Shown here piece by piece: positions 1 to 11,573 of a stretch of 64,000 nucleotides of DNA. Position numbers and translations under genes: made by a program. Origin of the DNA: Patella vulgata (Eukaryota; Mollusca; Gastropoda; Patellidae); NCBI RefSeq assembly GCF_932274485.2, contig NC_065884.2, positions 34,119,540-34,183,539 of the forward strand. The letters run 5' to 3'. Positions within the stretch are counted from its first letter, which is position 1, and each line of letters begins with the position of its first letter. The notes beneath the pieces are model-generated. The model had not been told where the DNA came from and made no database searches. It saw only the letters and a program-made list of their open reading frames with translations.

Positions 1-1010
1 TCAAAATATCGAAAATTAAATTTCAATAACTCAATACATATTATACATGGTTAGAATCGTAATTAGGACAGCTATCTGAATGTATAACTTCTTTTTGAAA
101 ATTTGTTAAAATAAAGAAATAATAGAGCATTTTCTAAAATTTGACGATTTTTCAACTTTTTTCGATTTTCAGTCCGTTATTTTACCTATTCCAGACACAT
201 CAAAGTCTTATTGGATGAAGTAGGACGTTAAACCCCATTTCATTTCATTTCTTATTGGATGGATTCATGCACACGACTACCGGGGGACTCTCGATAGGGA
301 AAGTTTAAGAAAAATCCTTGGAGTAGTTTTCGAGATATAGGCGTCCCAAAACGCTCCAAATCAGAAAATACTTGATTTTCAGCATGTCATATTTTGCTGC
401 CCTCTCATAGGATTCGTGTGAAATTTGCGTTTTCTTCAATATATCGGACAATTTTTCGACCACTTCCGGTTTAAGGATCCTTGTCGAAATAGCTTTATCA
501 GTTGGATTTGGACAATAACTTCATATTCAAGAAGTTTCAGAAACGTCGATTAGGCCGTAAAACGAAACTCGGGCTCACAAAATGGGCAGAAAATTCGAAA
601 AAAATCGAGAAATAAAGGGTGATAACTCTGAATGAAAGTTATATTAATGGAACCGGATTGCCTTCAAGTACCCAAAAATGTAGGTCAAATTTGAAAATTT
701 TGAAAAATAACAAAAATTGTCTCTTAAAAAGCATTTTTCATTTTTCGAACGCTAGAAGTCAGCGTTTCTGAAAATGTCATTTGTATGAAAATAGGTACCG
801 AATTGACGAAGCTACGGCCGTTTTTTAATTATTATGCACCGCACGAAATTCGGCCACTCCCCGTCTGCGCAGAAGTTTCAAAATTACTTTATCAAGTAGC
901 CACCACATGGTTTCCCGATAGAAAATTGAACCCCAGATCGATATCTGTTTCCGATCGTGGAGAAATAGGCTCCCGCGGTAAATAATAATAATAATAATAA
1001 TTTTAGTAAT
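1..1010 (+). repeat. Family A composite element, right part (left side outside window)
   Basis: AT-rich non-coding repeat. It runs through one A monomer (ACTTCCGGT core near 464) into the A right flank, recognised by the motif AAGGGTGATAACTCTG near 617 and a CCCGCGG block just before the final (AAT)n near 980-1003. The same flank recurs near 7410, 13915, 18160 and 25240. Short open frames here are not codon-like and also occur, broken, in sister copies, so I do not call them genes. A 33-bp SINE fragment sits inside at 218-250. The stretch is repeated almost unchanged from 6430. Confidence 0.8.
207..261 (+). mobile_element. Very short 5'-truncated SINE-like insertion with target-site duplication
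   Basis: Bases 218-250 (33 bp, containing GACGTTAAACCCC and an ATTTC-repeat tail) are absent from sister A copies, which read straight through this point (for example near 24357). The insertion is flanked by an 11-bp direct repeat, CTTATTGGATG, at 207-217 and 251-261; one more matching T makes it 12. A 3' tail plus target-site duplication is the mark of target-primed reverse transcription by a LINE. The parent SINE is not identified; a GTTAAAC-type tail ending in a short tandem repeat is common in animal SINEs. The copy at 6647-6679 was made by the segmental duplication, not by a second insertion. Confidence 0.75.
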
Positions 1011-1045
1011 CGCAATAGGCTTTCAGACGAAAGTCTGAAAGCCTA
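1004..1045 (+). repeat. A-type hairpin unit
   Basis: After (AAT)n comes a short AT-rich lead (TTTTAGTAATCGCAA) and a perfect hairpin: 13-bp arms at 1016-1028 and 1033-1045 around the loop GAAA, arm core GGCTTTCAGAC. The arm resembles the palindromic part of the A left end (CTGAA...TTTCAG). The same unit occurs at 7433-7474 and, three times with small changes, at 33485-33646. Confidence 0.85.
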
Positions 1046-3114
1046 ATTAGAAGATATTTAACAACATTTAGCAAATAATTGGTAGTCTGATACTAATGTC
1101 TTATCTCCCTTATACCATTAGACCATTAGACGAAGTTTTCGGGATGAAAGCATCTGAATAGCCCCCAAAAATGAAAATACTAGATTTTCAGCGTCCAATT
1201 ATATATTGCCTAACCAGCGTATTTTTACCATTTAGATGTCATCCGATCGTCCATTGTTCCGGCTATGCAATGACACTTTAGTTGTTTTGAAATCTTACGT
1301 AGTAATCACTTTTTTGGCAAGATCAACATTTTTTTACTTTTTATGTTTTTTTTCTCAAAATATCGAATATTTTTTCGACTAATTCCGGTTTTTGGATCAT
1401 TGTCGGGATAATTTTAACAAGTTGTTTGGTTACCTAACCTTCTGTACAAGAAGTTTTAGAAAAATCCATTCAGCTGTTTTCCAAAGAAAGAAAAATAGAA
1501 GAACATTTTCAGTAATTTAAGGATTTTTCAACTTTTTTCCAAGATTGAGGTTCTTTTTGGACCACTTATATTATTTCAATGCTTTCATTTTTGGACTCAC
1601 GCCATAGTCCACCGATAGGACTCTGAGTAAAAAAAGTTTAAGAAAAATCGTAGTTTTCGTTTTCGAGAAAATGGCGTCTCAAAATGCTCCAAAACGGAAA
1701 ATACTAGATTTTCGGCGTGGCATAATTTATTTTCTAGCCATCTACATCGTATCATTCAGATGCCATATGATAGTCCAGTAATGGGACTATCCAGCGATAC
1801 TTTAGTTCTTTTGGTCCGCTAACATCTGATGGAGAAATCAAGTTTTTCGCAAGAGAGCTATTTTTTTTAACCTTTTTTCTTCATTTTTTGAATACTTCCG
1901 GTATGGAGATTATTGTCGGGATAGTTTTAATAACCGGATTGGCTTATCAAATAGCCACAGGGCTATGTAATGATATATTACATTGTCTGATCAGATAAAA
2001 TGCCCCTGGGAAATCCTATGTTCAATAGTGCCAAAAATGCCAAAATGTCAATATATCGAAAATTAAATTTAAATATTTCGATACATATTATACGATATAT
2101 ATCAATACATCGAAAATTAAATTTAAATATTTCGATACATATTATACATCGTTAGAATCGTAATTAGGTCAGCTATCCGAATGTGTAACTTTTTTGTAAA
2201 AATTTGTTTAAATAATAAAGTAATAGAGCATTTTCCAAAATTTCACGATTTTTCAACTTTTTTCGATTTTCAGTACGTTATTTTACCTATTCCAGACATT
2301 TCAATGTATTATTGGATAGATTCATGCACAAGACTACCGGAGGGACTCTCGATAGAGAAAGTTTAAGAGATACAGGCGTCCAAAAACGCTCCAAATCAGA
2401 AAATACTTGATTTTCAGCATGTCATATTTTGCTACTTGGTCATACAATCCGTATAAATTGGGCATCATACGACAGTCCATTCCCCGGTCCACTCAACGAA
2501 AGCTTAATTTGTTTAATCCATTGATATTGGACACAGAAATCGAGTTTTTCCCCCAAAACACCCATTTTTTGCGTTTTTTCTAAATATCGGACATTATTTC
2601 GACTACTTCCGGTTTCAGGACCGTTGTTGAAATGGCTTTATCAAGCGGTCTGACTATATAGCTTTATGTTCCAGGACTTTCAGAAATATCGATTTATCCT
2701 TTCCCAAAAATATAAGGGTTGGGAAATGGGCAGAAAATTCGAAGAAAATCGAGAAATAAAGGGCGATAACTCGGAATGAAACTTAAATTTCTGGAATCCG
2801 AGGGTCTTCAGGTATCCAAAAATGTAGGTCAAATTTGAAAATTTTGAAAAATAACAAAAATTGTCACTTAAACAACATCTTTCATTTTGCGAACGCCAGA
2901 AGTCAGCGACAAAGTTTCGAAATTTCGAAATTTTCATCTGCTATCGTCCGAGAAAAGCCTCGGGGTTTCTGAAAATGTCATTTGTATGAAAATAGGTACA
3001 GAATTGACGAAGCTACGGCCGTTTTTTAATTTTTATGCACCACTTCCGGTCTGCGCAGAAGTTTCTAAAATAGTTGCCATCACATGGTCCGACGAAAAAA
3101 AAATAAAATAATAA
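1046..3114 (+). repeat. Family A monomer array and right flank
   Basis: Several diverged A monomers follow one another, with ACTTCCGGT-type cores near 1383, 1909 and 2604. Around 2050-2150 a 54-bp AT-rich piece is duplicated. The block ends in an A right flank that stops short of the usual CCCGCGG box and passes into an A-rich tract with AAT. Relative to the copy at 7475-9576 it lacks 23 bp near 2370 and 9 bp near 3072. No gene is visible. Confidence 0.75.
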
Positions 3115-3575
3115 ACTAGACCTGCAAGCAGCACTGAACCGGCTTTCAGGAATCAGGCAGGAAGTTTGTCATACAATAGCCCATTCATCGAGCTACCAAA
3201 CGATACTTTAGATGTTTTGATGCGGTCACACCTGACGGCGAAATCACGATTTTTTCAAGAGCACCGATTTTTACTGTTTTGTTTTTTAAATATCGAATAT
3301 GTTTTCGAATACTTCCGGTTTACGGATCAATGTCTGGAAAGATTTAACACGTTGTATGGGAACTTAACTTCCTGTACCAGTAGTTTAAGAAAGATCCATT
3401 GGACAGTTTTTAAAAGAAAGGAAAATTAGAAGATATTTAACAATATTTAGTAAATAATTGGTAGTCTGATACTAATGTGTTATCTCCCTTATACCATTAG
3501 ACCATTAGAAGAAGATATAACAATTTTTCAACTTTTTTCAAAGATTGTGGCTCTTTTTGGACCATTTATACTATA
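3115..3575 (+). repeat. Family A element, left end, cut by Tc1 insertion
   Basis: Starts with the A left terminus CTAGACCTGCAAGCAGC after an A/T-rich tract. It includes the small hairpin CTGC-AA-GCAG and the palindromic CTGAA-CCGGCT-TTCAG. It then runs into an A monomer and is interrupted at the TA dinucleotide 3574-3575 by the Tc1-like element. The matching copy is 9577-10036. Confidence 0.8.
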
Positions 3576-4360
3576 CTGAGCGCCATGGAAAACGCATCAC
3601 TTTTTTCCCAACTATTTTATTACTAGGTGGTTTTGTATATAAAATATTATGCAATACTATGAACTATTGTTTCACACAATGTTCCCAAACGCAAACAATA
3701 TCGGTCCGTGTGCACAACAAAAAAAAAATGCACGAGATGCACATGAAAAATCCAATATTCACGTGCAGCATTGTGTGTGAGCCCTTTAAAAGCATGTTTT
3801 CAACTTAATGTGCAGTACATGAACTGTGAAACGTCAATCTGTCGTAATTTTTTGTTGGACGTGTGAAGGAATCGAGCTAGAGATGCCGAGAGTTACTGAA
3901 AATCAACGGAATGAAGCCATGGGAATATCCGGGGCTGGCATGTCTACACGTGCTATTGCCAGACACTTCAATTGTCATCAGTCCACTATTGTAAGGTTGG
4001 TGGAACGTGTTCGAGTTACTGGATAAACACGTGACCGTCAACGTCCTGGTCCACAACGCGTTACAACCCAGGCTAAAGACCGCTACATCCGAGTCACTCA
4101 TCTGCGTGACAGATTCCGCCCAGCGACTCGAACAGGTGCAGCAGTCGTCGGAAGACAAGGACCAGAAAGTGCCAACACCGTAAGACGTCGTCTAAGAGAA
4201 GTAGTACTCCGTGGACGACGACCTTATGTTGGAGCTATCCTCAGGGATCATCACCGTCAGCGGCGTTTGATATGGGCTCAAGGACACCAGACATGGAGAA
4301 GAGTAGACTGGCAAAGTGTGCTCTTCAGTGATGAGAGTCGCTTTCATCTTTATCACGCTG
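3576..4360 (+). mobile_element. Tc1-like DNA transposon, 3' truncated at duplication junction
   Basis: The left inverted end CTGAGCGCCATGGAAAACGC begins at 3576 right after a TA. The sequence matches the complete sister element at 10037 base for base apart from a few changes, then stops matching at 4360/4361 in the middle of the transposase. There is no right inverted end. Since 6430-10822 repeats 1-4360, the simplest reading is that the break is the seam of a tandem segmental duplication rather than a separate deletion. Confidence 0.9.
3883..4360 (+). pseudogene. Tc1-like transposase, N-terminal fragment
   Basis: The frame from ATG 3883 begins MPRVTENQRNEAMG and continues with a paired-like helix-turn-helix ending in STIVRLVERVRVTG, typical of the N-terminal DNA-binding half of Tc1 transposases. 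An in-frame TAA at 4024-4026 ends it; the same frame then continues recognisably (second HTH, then LFSDESRF with the first catalytic Asp) up to 4360. The rest of the catalytic domain is missing. The sister copy at 10345-11369 shares the stop, so that mutation predates the duplication. Confidence 0.9.
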
Positions 4361-4684
4361 TGGTTAAGTCAGGTGACTCTTTAATTCTGTTTAAAACACG
4401 ACTAAAAAATATTCATAAATAAAAAAGTTTTTTGTACAAATTTAAATTTTCTAAAAGTGGTGTAGCTATGTGCCCTGTCTCCGGCGATGCCAAAATGTAT
4501 CGAAAGTTAAAATCCAAAGATTATTATTAAAATTACTGCAATATTTTTAAAATCGATAGCTTCGGTGATTTCGGACATTTCGCATTGTCGCAGAACGTTC
4601 AAAATAGTTTTATCCTCTAAGTCACACCCACTCAGTTGCTGAGATCTAATCAAAATGGAATTTGAATAATAATAATAAGAATAA
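4361..4684. other. Sequence of unknown origin between duplication seam and next A element
   Basis: About 320 bp of AT-rich sequence without A or B monomer features, ending in an (AAT)-rich tract at 4666-4683 that abuts an A left end. In the tandem-duplication model this is the start of the repeated unit, so an equal stretch should lie left of the window. I see no open frame or RNA structure in it. Confidence 0.5.
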
Positions 4685-4995
4685 CTAGACCTGCAAGCAG
4701 CACTGAACCGGCTTTCAGGAATCAGACAGGAAGTTTGTCATACAATAGCCCATTCATCGAGCTGCCAAACGATACTTTAGATGTTTTTATGTGGTCACAC
4801 CCGACGGTGAAATCACGATTTTTGCAAGAGCACCGATTTTTACTGGGTTTTTTTTTTAAATATCGAATATTTTTTCGACTACTTCCGATTTACGGATCAT
4901 TGTCGGGATACATTTAACACGTTGTATGGGAACTAAACTTCCTGTACCAGAAGTTTCAGAAAGATCCATTGGACAGTTTTTAAAAGAAAGGAAAA
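4685..4995 (+). repeat. Family A element, short left-end copy
   Basis: Begins with CTAGACCTGCAAGCAGC after (AAT)n and contains one partial monomer with the variant core ACTTCCGATT near 4881. It stops at 4995 where another A left end starts. That second start is preceded by GAAAGGAAAA, not by AAT, so the two were probably joined by insertion or recombination inside an A monomer. Confidence 0.75.
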
Positions 4996-7439
4996 CTAGA
5001 CCTGAAAGCAGCACTGAACCGGCTTTCAGGAATCAGACAGGAAGTGTGTCATACAATAGCCCATTCAACTTGCTACCAAACGATACTTTAGTTGTTTTGA
5101 TTCAGTGACACCCGGCTGAGAAATTGCGATTTTTTACTATATTTTCTCAACATATCGAATACTTTTTTGACTACTTCCGGTTTACGGATCATTGTCGGAA
5201 TAAATTTAACAAGTGGTATGGGAACTTAACTTCCTGTACCATAAGTTTCAGAAAGATCCGTTGGAAAATTAGAAGATATTTAACGATAATTAGCAAATAA
5301 TTGGTAGTCTGATTTCATTGTGTTACCTCCCTTGTACCATTAGACGTACATTAGATTTATACAAATATAACGATTTTTCGACTTTCTTCATAGATTTTGA
5401 CCCTTTTTGGACCATTTATACTATATTGAGGCTTTTATATTTGGATTCACACCCTAGACCACCGTTAGGACTCTAAGTAACAGAAGTTTAAGAAAGGAAA
5501 TAAGAATAGTTTTCGAGAAAAAAGCGTCTGTATAGGCTCCAAAAAGAAAAATACTAGATTTTCAGCATCTCATAATATATTGCCTAACCAGCGAATTTTT
5601 ACAACTGAGATGTCATAATATCGTCCATTGTTCGGGCTATCCAATGACAATTTAGTTGTTTTGATTCGGTGAAATATGGCGTAGTAATCACTTTTTTCGC
5701 AAGATCACCATTTTTTACTTTTTAAGTTTTTTATTTCAAAATATCGGATATTTTTTTACTACTTCCGGTTTTTGCATAATTGTCGGGATAGTTTTAACAA
5801 GTTGTTTGGATAGTTAACTTTCTGTACCTAAAGTTTCAGAAACATCCATTGACCTGTTTTCAAAACAAAGAAAAATAGAAGAGCATTTTCAGTAATTTAA
5901 GGATTTTTCAACTTTTTTCCAAGATTGAGGCTCTTTTTCGACCACTTATAATATTTCAATGCTTTTATTTTTGGACTCACGCTATAGTCCACTGATAGGA
6001 CTCTGAGAGTAAAAAAAAGTTTAAGAAAAATCATAGTTTTCGTTTTCGAGAAAATGGCGTCTCAAAATGCTCTAAAACGGAAAATACTAGATTTTCGGCG
6101 TACCATAATTTATTTTCTAGCCATCTAAATCGTATCATTCAGATGTCATATGATAGTCCATTAATGGGGCTATCCAGCGATACTTTAGTTCTTTTGATAT
6201 GCTAACATCTGATGGAGAATTCAAGTTTTTCGCAAGAGAGCTATTTTTTAAACCTTTTTTCTTCATTTTTTGAATACTTCCGGTATGGAGATTATTGTCG
6301 GGATAGTTTTAATAACCGGATTAGCTTATCAAATAGCCACAGGGCTATGTAATCAAATATTACATTGTCTGGTCAGATAAAATGCCCCTGGGAAATCCTA
6401 TGTTCAAAAGTGTCAAAAATATCAAAATGTCAAAATATCGAAAATTAAATTTCAATAACTCAATACATATTATACATGGTTAGAATCGTAATTAGGACAG
6501 CTATCTGAATGTATAACTTCTTTTTGAAAATTTGTTAAAATAAAGAAATAATAGAGCATTTTCTAAAATTTGACGATTTTTCAACTTTTTTCGATTTTCA
6601 GTCCGTTATTTTACCTATTCCAGACACATCAAAGTCTTATTGGATGAAGTAGGACGTTAAACCCCATTTCATTTCATTTCTTATTGGATGGATTCATGCA
6701 CACGACTACCGGGGGACTCTCGATAGGGAAAGTTTAAGAAAAATCCTTGGAGTAGTTTTCGAGATATAGGCGTCCCAAAACGCTCCAAATCAGAAAATAC
6801 TTGATTTTCAGCATGTCATATTTTGCTGCCCTCTCATAGGATTCGTGTGAAATTTGCGTTTTCTTCAATATATCGGACAATTTTTCGACCACTTCCGGTT
6901 TAAGGATCCTTGTCGAAATAGCTTTATCAGTTGGATTTGGACAATAACTTCATATTCAAGAAGTTTCAGAAACGTCGATTAGGCCGTAAAACGAAACTCG
7001 GGCTCACAAAATGGGCAGAAAATCCGAAAAAAATCGAGAAATAAAGAGTGATAACTCTGAATGAAAGTTATATTAATGGAACCGGATTGCCTTCAAGTAC
7101 CCAAAAATGTAGGTCAAATTTGAAAATTTTGAAAAATAACAAAAATTGTCTCTTAAAAAGCATTTTTCATTTTTCGAACGCTAGAAGTCAGCGTTTCTGA
7201 AAATGTCATTTGTATGAAAATAGGTACCGAATTGACGAAGCTACGGCCGTTTTTTAATTATTATGCACCGCACGAAATTCGGCCACTCCCCGTCTGCGCA
7301 GAAGTTTCAAAATTACTTTATCAAGTAGCCACCACATGGTTTCCCGATAGAAAATTGAACCCCAGATCGATATCTGTTTCCGATCGTGGAGAAATAGGCT
7401 CCCGCGGTAAATAATAATAATAATAATAATTTTAGTAAT
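4996..7439 (+). repeat. Family A composite element, left end to (AAT)n tail
   Basis: The most nearly complete A element: left terminus at 4996 (CTAGACCTGAAAGCAGC), monomers with ACTTCCGGT-type cores near 5174, 5764, 6279 and 6891, the right flank with ATAACTCTGAATG near 7050, a CCCGCGG box near 7400 and (AAT)n to about 7432. It carries the 33-bp SINE fragment at 6647-6679. Nothing in it looks protein-coding. Confidence 0.75.
6647..6679 (+). mobile_element. SINE-like fragment, duplicated copy
   Basis: Identical to 218-250 with the same flanking CTTATTGGATG direct repeats; copied by the segmental duplication. Confidence 0.75.
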
Positions 7440-7474
7440 CGCAATAGGCTTTCAGACGAAAGTCTGAAAGCCTA
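7433..7474 (+). repeat. A-type hairpin unit
   Basis: Duplicate of 1004-1045; 13-bp perfect arms at 7445-7457 and 7462-7474 around GAAA. Confidence 0.85.
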
Positions 7475-9576
7475 ATTAGAAGATATTTAACAACATTTAG
7501 CAAATAATTGGTAGTCTGATACTAATGTCTTATCTCCCTTATACCATTAGACCATTAGACGAAGTTTTCGGGATGAAAGCATCTGAATAGCCCCCAAAAA
7601 TGAAAATACTAGATTTTCAGCGTCCAATTATATATTGCCTAACCAGCGTATTTTTACCATTTAGATGTCATCCGATCGTCCATTGTTCCGGCTATGCAAT
7701 GACACTTTAGTTGTTTTGAAATCTTACGTAGTAATCACTTTTTTGGCAAGATCAACATTTTTTTACTTTTTATGTTTTTTTTCTCAAAATATCGAATATT
7801 TTTTCGACTAATTCCGGTTTTTGGATCATTGTCGGGATAATTTTAACAAGTTGTTTGGTTACCTAACCTTCTGTACAAGAAGTTTTAGAAAAATCCATTC
7901 AGCTGTTTTCCAAAGAAAGAAAAATAGAAGAACATTTTCAGTAATTTAAGGATTTTTCAACTTTTTTCCAAGATTGAGGTTCTTTTTGGACCACTTATAT
8001 TATTTCAATGCTTTCATTTTTGGACTCACGCCATAGTCCACCGATAGGACTCTGAGTAAAAAAAGTTTAAGAAAAATCGTAGTTTTCGTTTTCGAGAAAA
8101 TGGCGTCTCAAAATGCTCCAAAACGGAAAATACTAGATTTTCGGCGTGGCATAATTTATTTTCTAGCCATCTACATCGTATCATTCAGATGCCATATGAT
8201 AGTCCAGTAATGGGACTATCCAGCGATACTTTAGTTCTTTTGGTCCGCTAACATCTGATGGAGAAATCAAGTTTTTCGCAAGAGAGCTATTTTTTTTAAC
8301 CTTTTTTCTTCATTTTTTGAATACTTCCGGTATGGAGATTATTGTCGGGATAGTTTTAATAACCGGATTGGCTTATCAAATAGCCACAGGGCTATGTAAT
8401 GATATATTACATTGTCTGATCAGATAAAATGCCCCTGGGAAATCCTATGTTCAATAGTGCCAAAAATGCCAAAATGTCAATATATCGAAAATTAAATTTA
8501 AATATTTCGATACATATTATACGATATATATCAATATATCGAAAATTAAATTTAAATATTTCGATACATATTATACATCGTTAGAATCGTAATTAGGTCA
8601 GCTATCCGAATGTGTAACTTTTTTGTAAAAATTTGTTTAAATAATAAAGTAATAGAGCATTTTCCAAAATTTCACGATTTTTCAACTTTTTTCGATTTTC
8701 AGTACGTTATTTTACCTATTCCAGACATTTCAATGTATTATTGGATAGATTCATGCACAAGACTACCGGAGGGACTCTCGATAGAGAAAGTTTAAGAAAA
8801 ATCCTTGTTGCAGTTTTCGAGATACAGGCGTCCAAAAACGCTCCAAATCAGAAAATACTTGATTTTCAGCATGTCATATTTTGCTACTTGGTCATACAAT
8901 CCGTATAAATTGGGCATCATACGACAGTCCATTCCCCGGTCCACTCAACGAAAGCTTAATTTGTTTAATCCATTGATATTGGACACAGAAATCGAGTTTT
9001 TCCCCCAAAACACCCATTTTTTGCGTTTTTTCTAAATATCGGACATTATTTCGACTACTTCCGGTTTCAGGACCGTTGTTGAAATGGCTTTATCAAGCGG
9101 TCTGACTATATAGCTTTATGTTCCAGGACTTTCAGAAATATCGATTTATCCTTTCCCAAAAATATAAGGGTTGGGAAATGGGCAGAAAATTCGAAGAAAA
9201 TCGAGAAATAAAGGGCGATAACTCGGAATGAAACTTAAATTTCTGGAATCCGAGGGTCTTCAGGTATCCAAAAATGTAGGTCAAATTTGAAAATTTTGAA
9301 AAATAACAAAAATTGTCACTTAAACAACATCTTTCATTTTGCGAACGCCAGAAGTCAGCGACAAAGTTTCGAAATTTCGAAATTTTCATCTGCTATCGTC
9401 CGAGAAAAGCCTCGGGGTTTCTGAAAATGTCATTTGTATGAAAATAGGTACAGAATTGACGAAGCTACGGCCGTTTTTTAATTTTTATGCACCACTTCCG
9501 GTCTGCGCAGAAGTTTCTAAAATAGTTTATCAAGTAGCCATCACATGGTCCGACGAAAAAAAAATAAAATAATAAA
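7475..9576 (+). repeat. Family A monomer array and right flank, second copy
   Basis: Counterpart of 1046-3114, retaining the 23-bp and 9-bp segments missing there. Monomer cores lie near 7812, 8338 and 9056. It ends in A-rich sequence with AAT just before the left terminus at 9577. Confidence 0.75.
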
Positions 9577-10036
9577 CTAGACCTGCAAGCAGCACTGAAC
9601 CGGCTTTCAGGAATCAGGCAGGAAGTTTGTCATACAATAGCCCATTCATCGAGCTACCAAACGATACTTTAGATGTTTTGATGCGGTCACACCTGACGGC
9701 GAAATCACGATTTTTTCAAGAGCACCGATTTTTACTGTTTTGTTTTTTAAATATCGAATATGTTTTCGAATACTTCCGGTTTACGGATCAATGTCTGGAA
9801 AGATTTAACACGTTGTATGGGAACTTAACTTCCTGTACCAGTAGTTTAAGAAAGATCCATTGGACAGTTTTTAAAAGAAAGGAAAATTAGAAGATATTTA
9901 ACAATATTTAGTAAATAATTGGTAGTCTGATACTAATGTGTTATCTCCCTTATACCATTAGACCATTAGAAGAAGATATAACAATTTTTCAACTTTTTTC
10001 AAAGATTGTGGCTCTTTTTGGACCATTTATACTATA
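9577..10036 (+). repeat. Family A element, left end, interrupted by Tc1
   Basis: Left terminus CTAGACCTGCAAGCAGC, one monomer with the core ACTTCCGGT near 9774, then the TA target (10035-10036) of the Tc1-like insertion. A sequence resumes at 11574 with ATTGAGG, the continuation seen in uninterrupted copies such as 36313. Confidence 0.8.
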
Positions 10037-11573
10037 CTGAGCGCCATGGAAAACGCATCACTTTTTTCCCAACTATTTTATTACTAGGTGGTTTTGTATA
10101 TAAAATATTATGCAATACTATGAACTATTGTTTCACACAATGTTCCCAAACGCAAACAATATCGGTCCGTGTGCACAACAAAAAAAAAAATGCACGAGAT
10201 GCACATGGAAAATCCAATATTCACGTGCAGCATTGTGTGTGAGCCCTTTAAAAGCATGTTTTCAACTTAATGTGCAGTACATGAACTGTGAAACGTCAAT
10301 CTGTCGTAATTTTTTGTTGGACGTGTGAAGGAATCGAGCTAGAGATGCCGAGAGTTACTGAAAATCAACGGAATGAAGCCATGGGAATATCCGGGGCTGG
10401 CATGTCTACACGTGCTATTGCCAGACACTTCAATTGTCATCAGTCCACTATTGTAAGGTTGGTGGAACGTGTTCGAGTTACTGGATAAACACGTGACCGT
10501 CAACGTCCTGGTCCACAACGCGTTACAACCCAGGCTAAAGACCGCTACATCCGAGTCACTCATCTGCGTGACAGATTCCGCCCAGCGACTCGAACAGGTG
10601 CAGCAGTCGTCGGAAGACAAGGACCAGAAAGTGCCAACACCGTAAGACGTCGTCTAAGAGAAGTAGTACTCCGTGGACGACGACCTTATGTTGGAGCTAT
10701 CCTCAGGGATCATCACCGTCAGCGGCGTTTGATATGGGCTCAAGGACACCAGACATGGAGAAGAGTAGACTGGCAAAGTGTGCTCTTCAGTGATGAGAGT
10801 CGCTTTCATCTTTATCACGCTGATGGCCGTCAACGTGTGTGAAGACGTCTTGGGGAACGTCTTGCAGACTGCTGCGTCTTCAAAACGAATCGATGGGGTG
10901 GAGGAAGTGTAATGGTGTGGGGAGGCTTCACATTTCATCACCGGATCGCCCTACACATTAGCAGGGGTCGCGTTAATGCTGTAACTTGCCGTGATGATGT
11001 CTTGCAACCAATTGTTGTTCCGATGTTTCGAGCGCACCCACAACTTCAGCACGAGTTCAGCACCTCCAACAGGATAATGCATGTCCGCATACCGCCCGTT
11101 TTAGTATGGACTACCTGGCTGCTAACAACATCAATGTCTTGGACTGGCCAGCCATGTCTCCGGATATGGCACCGATAGAACATGTCTGGGATGAGATTGG
11201 ACGCCGTCTGTATCGGAGACCACAGATGCACACCAATGCTGCTTTAGAAGCTGCTCTTGTCCAAGAATGGAACAATTTGCCCCAGGCCTTCTTTCAAACA
11301 TTGGTAAATTCCATGCGACGTCGCTGCACAGCGTGCGTAAGAGCCCTTGGAGGACACACGCGCTACTGACATCTATGTCGTACTTTTGGTTTTGACCCCT
11401 CTGACTTTGTACCGTTGATTACAGATTAAACATCCATAAGTGTACAAATGTGTTGTTATTGATGTGTTCCCATTTGAATATTGTTCACAATAAGAAGCAA
11501 AATAAATAAGATATGTTTACAGGATCATCTTGTTATACGAAAAACTAAGTGATGCGTTTTCCATGGCGCTCAG
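10037..11573 (+). mobile_element. Complete Tc1-like DNA transposon (inactive)
   Basis: 1537 bp bounded by inverted ends of about 26 bp: CTGAGCGCCATGGAAAACGC... at 10037 and its complement ending at 11573. TA dinucleotides at 10035-10036 and 11574-11575 are the target-site duplication expected for the Tc1/mariner superfamily. It holds one transposase gene, now broken. It is inserted in an A monomer. The sister fragment at 3576 and the minus-strand copy at 63716 share the same ends. Confidence 0.95.
10345..11369 (+). pseudogene. Tc1-like DD34E transposase, broken
   Basis: About 341 codons, the normal Tc1 length. In order: N-terminal paired-like HTH (MPRVTENQRNEAMG...), second HTH, LFSDESRF with the first Asp, GGGSVMVWGG, QQDNACPHTA with the second Asp, and MSPDMAPIEHVWD with the Glu. 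There are 34 residues between the second Asp and the Glu, so it is DD34E. Two in-frame stops (TAA at 10486-10488 and TGA at 10840-10842) and one frameshift near 11040-11060 break it. The C-terminus RALGGHTRY and a stop at 11367-11369 are intact. This would be the cut-and-paste enzyme acting on the ends of its own element in the nucleus; here it cannot be made. Confidence 0.93.

Larger units (their letters stand above)
4361..10822 (+). repeat. Second unit of a ~6.46-kb tandem segmental duplication
   Basis: Bases 6430-10822 repeat 1-4360 at an offset of 6429 rising to 6462 through small insertions. By eye I find about four substitutions plus indels (23, 9 and 1 bp) in 4.3 kb, well above 99% identity. 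Both copies carry the same SINE fragment, hairpin unit and Tc1 insertion, so all three predate the duplication. The seam at 4360/4361 makes the unit 4361-10822; the start of the first unit is off the left edge. A recent duplication and a false duplication in the assembly both fit. Confidence 0.85.

Noticed and set aside
2680-2937. 85-codon minus-strand frame repeated at 9132
   Set aside because: It is repeated only because the segment is duplicated; composition follows the AT-rich A repeat and other A copies break it.
3576-4360. Independent truncated Tc1 insertion
   Set aside because: It shares flanks, stop and target TA with 10037, so it is a duplicate cut by the duplication seam.
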